Part shown: one piece after another, positions 63,711 through 64,000 of the stretch
Layout: each line of letters begins with the position of its first letter
Position numbering within the stretch: the first letter of the stretch is position 1
NCBI RefSeq assembly: GCF_042661465.1
Contig: NZ_JBHSWE010000001.1
Location: forward strand, 1,364,001 to 1,428,000
Direction: 5' to 3'
Source of the DNA: Marinobacterium_A aestuariivivens
GTDB lineage: Bacteria > Pseudomonadota > Gammaproteobacteria > Pseudomonadales > Balneatricaceae
Length of the DNA: 64,000 nt
Notes under the pieces: generated by a model
Seen by the model: only the letters and a program-made list of their open reading frames with translations
Told to the model about the DNA's origin: nothing
Databases searched by the model: none
Translations under genes and position numbers: made by a program

Positions 63711-64000
63711 ATGACAAGTCAAGCCAACCGCGGTGTCGTTTACAAGGGCCCGGGAGAGGTCGCTGTCGAGTCGATCCCCTATCCGGAACTCGCCATCGGC
63801 AATCGCAAATGCGACCACGGCGTTATTCTGAAAGTCGTAACCACCAACATCTGCGGCAGCGACCAGCACATGGTTCGCGGCCGCACCACGGCTCAGTCCG
63901 GCCTGGTACTGGGTCACGAAATCACCGGTCTGGTTGTCGAAGCCGGCCGTGATGTCGAGTTCATCAAGCCCGGCGACCTGGTCTCCGTGCCGTTCAACAT
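63711..64000 (+). CDS. fdhA: Glutathione-independent formaldehyde dehydrogenase (N-terminal part)
   Basis: The gene runs off the right edge; 96 codons are present. The product begins MTSQANRGVVYKGPGEVAVE and shows the zinc-dependent alcohol dehydrogenase pattern NICGSDQHMVRGRTTAQSGL and VLGHEITGLVVEAG, almost identical in form to Pseudomonas FdhA. The catalytic zinc Cys (NICGSD) and His-Glu (GHE) are present. It oxidises the formaldehyde released by demethylation of betaine, dimethylglycine and sarcosine, using NAD+. AGAAGGAGAGCTGGCGCC precedes the ATG. It is divergent from sdaB. Confidence 0.92.
   Translation, partial: MTSQANRGVVYKGPGEVAVESIPYPELAIGNRKCDHGVILKVVTTNICGSDQHMVRGRTTAQSGLVLGHEITGLVVEAGRDVEFIKPGDLVSVPFN

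Overview
The window reads as a single chromosomal segment of a GC-rich marine gammaproteobacterium, most like Oceanospirillales (a Marinobacterium-type genome; this is inference). The evidence is the Na+-pump operon oadGAB, the gammaproteobacterial order alaS-lysC-csrA-tRNA-Ser-tRNA-Arg (compare E. coli csrA-serV-argVYZQ), and glycine betaine catabolic genes in the Pseudomonas order. No rRNA, IS element, prophage or CRISPR array was seen.

Layout. 1-2.4 kb: cofH/cofG (deazaflavin/F420 chromophore) with a RutR-like TetR regulator; two near-identical palindromes lie upstream of cofG and of the regulator. 2.4-9 kb: TPR response regulator with a degenerate receiver, histone-deacetylase-like amidohydrolase, oadGAB. 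9-18 kb: thiI, a tandem array of eight 110-bp tRNA-Arg-derived units followed by three intact tRNA-Arg and one tRNA-Ser, csrA, lysC, alaS, recX (no recA beside it). 18-26 kb: thioredoxin-like protein, Ca2+/cation antiporter, divergent gbcB/gbcA, and a GGDEF-EAL protein with a periplasmic heme motif. 26-35 kb: an iron island with Fur-like boxes, FhuF-like reductase, FhuCDB-type siderophore uptake, a relic of an ABC exporter, a TonB receptor, two complementary bacterioferritin subunits and a HutZ-like protein. 35-38 kb: BCCT transporter, then an AT-rich gap. 38.4-50.1 kb: a compact one-strand operon I cannot assign to a known product: LuxE-like acyl ligase, IscU-like scaffold, cysteine desulfurase, fatty acyl-AMP ligase, acyl carrier protein, flavin oxygenase, MMPL/RND pump, LolA-like protein, outer-membrane barrel, Sfp-type PPTase and MaoC dehydratase. 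50.6-64 kb: etfB-etfA-dgcB-dgcA-DUF5943-dipeptidase, gbdR, a LysR regulator, sdaB and the start of fdhA.

How the genes fit together. The BCCT carrier probably imports betaine-type osmolytes. GbcA/GbcB demethylate glycine betaine, DgcA/DgcB with the dedicated EtfAB handle dimethylglycine, SdaB deaminates serine made from glycine, and FdhA removes formaldehyde; GbdR is the expected activator. The iron island would feed the many Fe-S and heme proteins.

Two global features stand out. First, about 22 reading-frame breaks interrupt otherwise intact genes, including essential alaS. About 20 are repaired by adding one base, usually in a short G or C run, so they look like assembly indels rather than pseudogenes. 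Second, intergenic DNA repeatedly holds imperfect arrays with a strict 7-nt period lying against stop codons, plus several families of dispersed inverted-repeat elements, two of which even supply the stop codon of the preceding gene.
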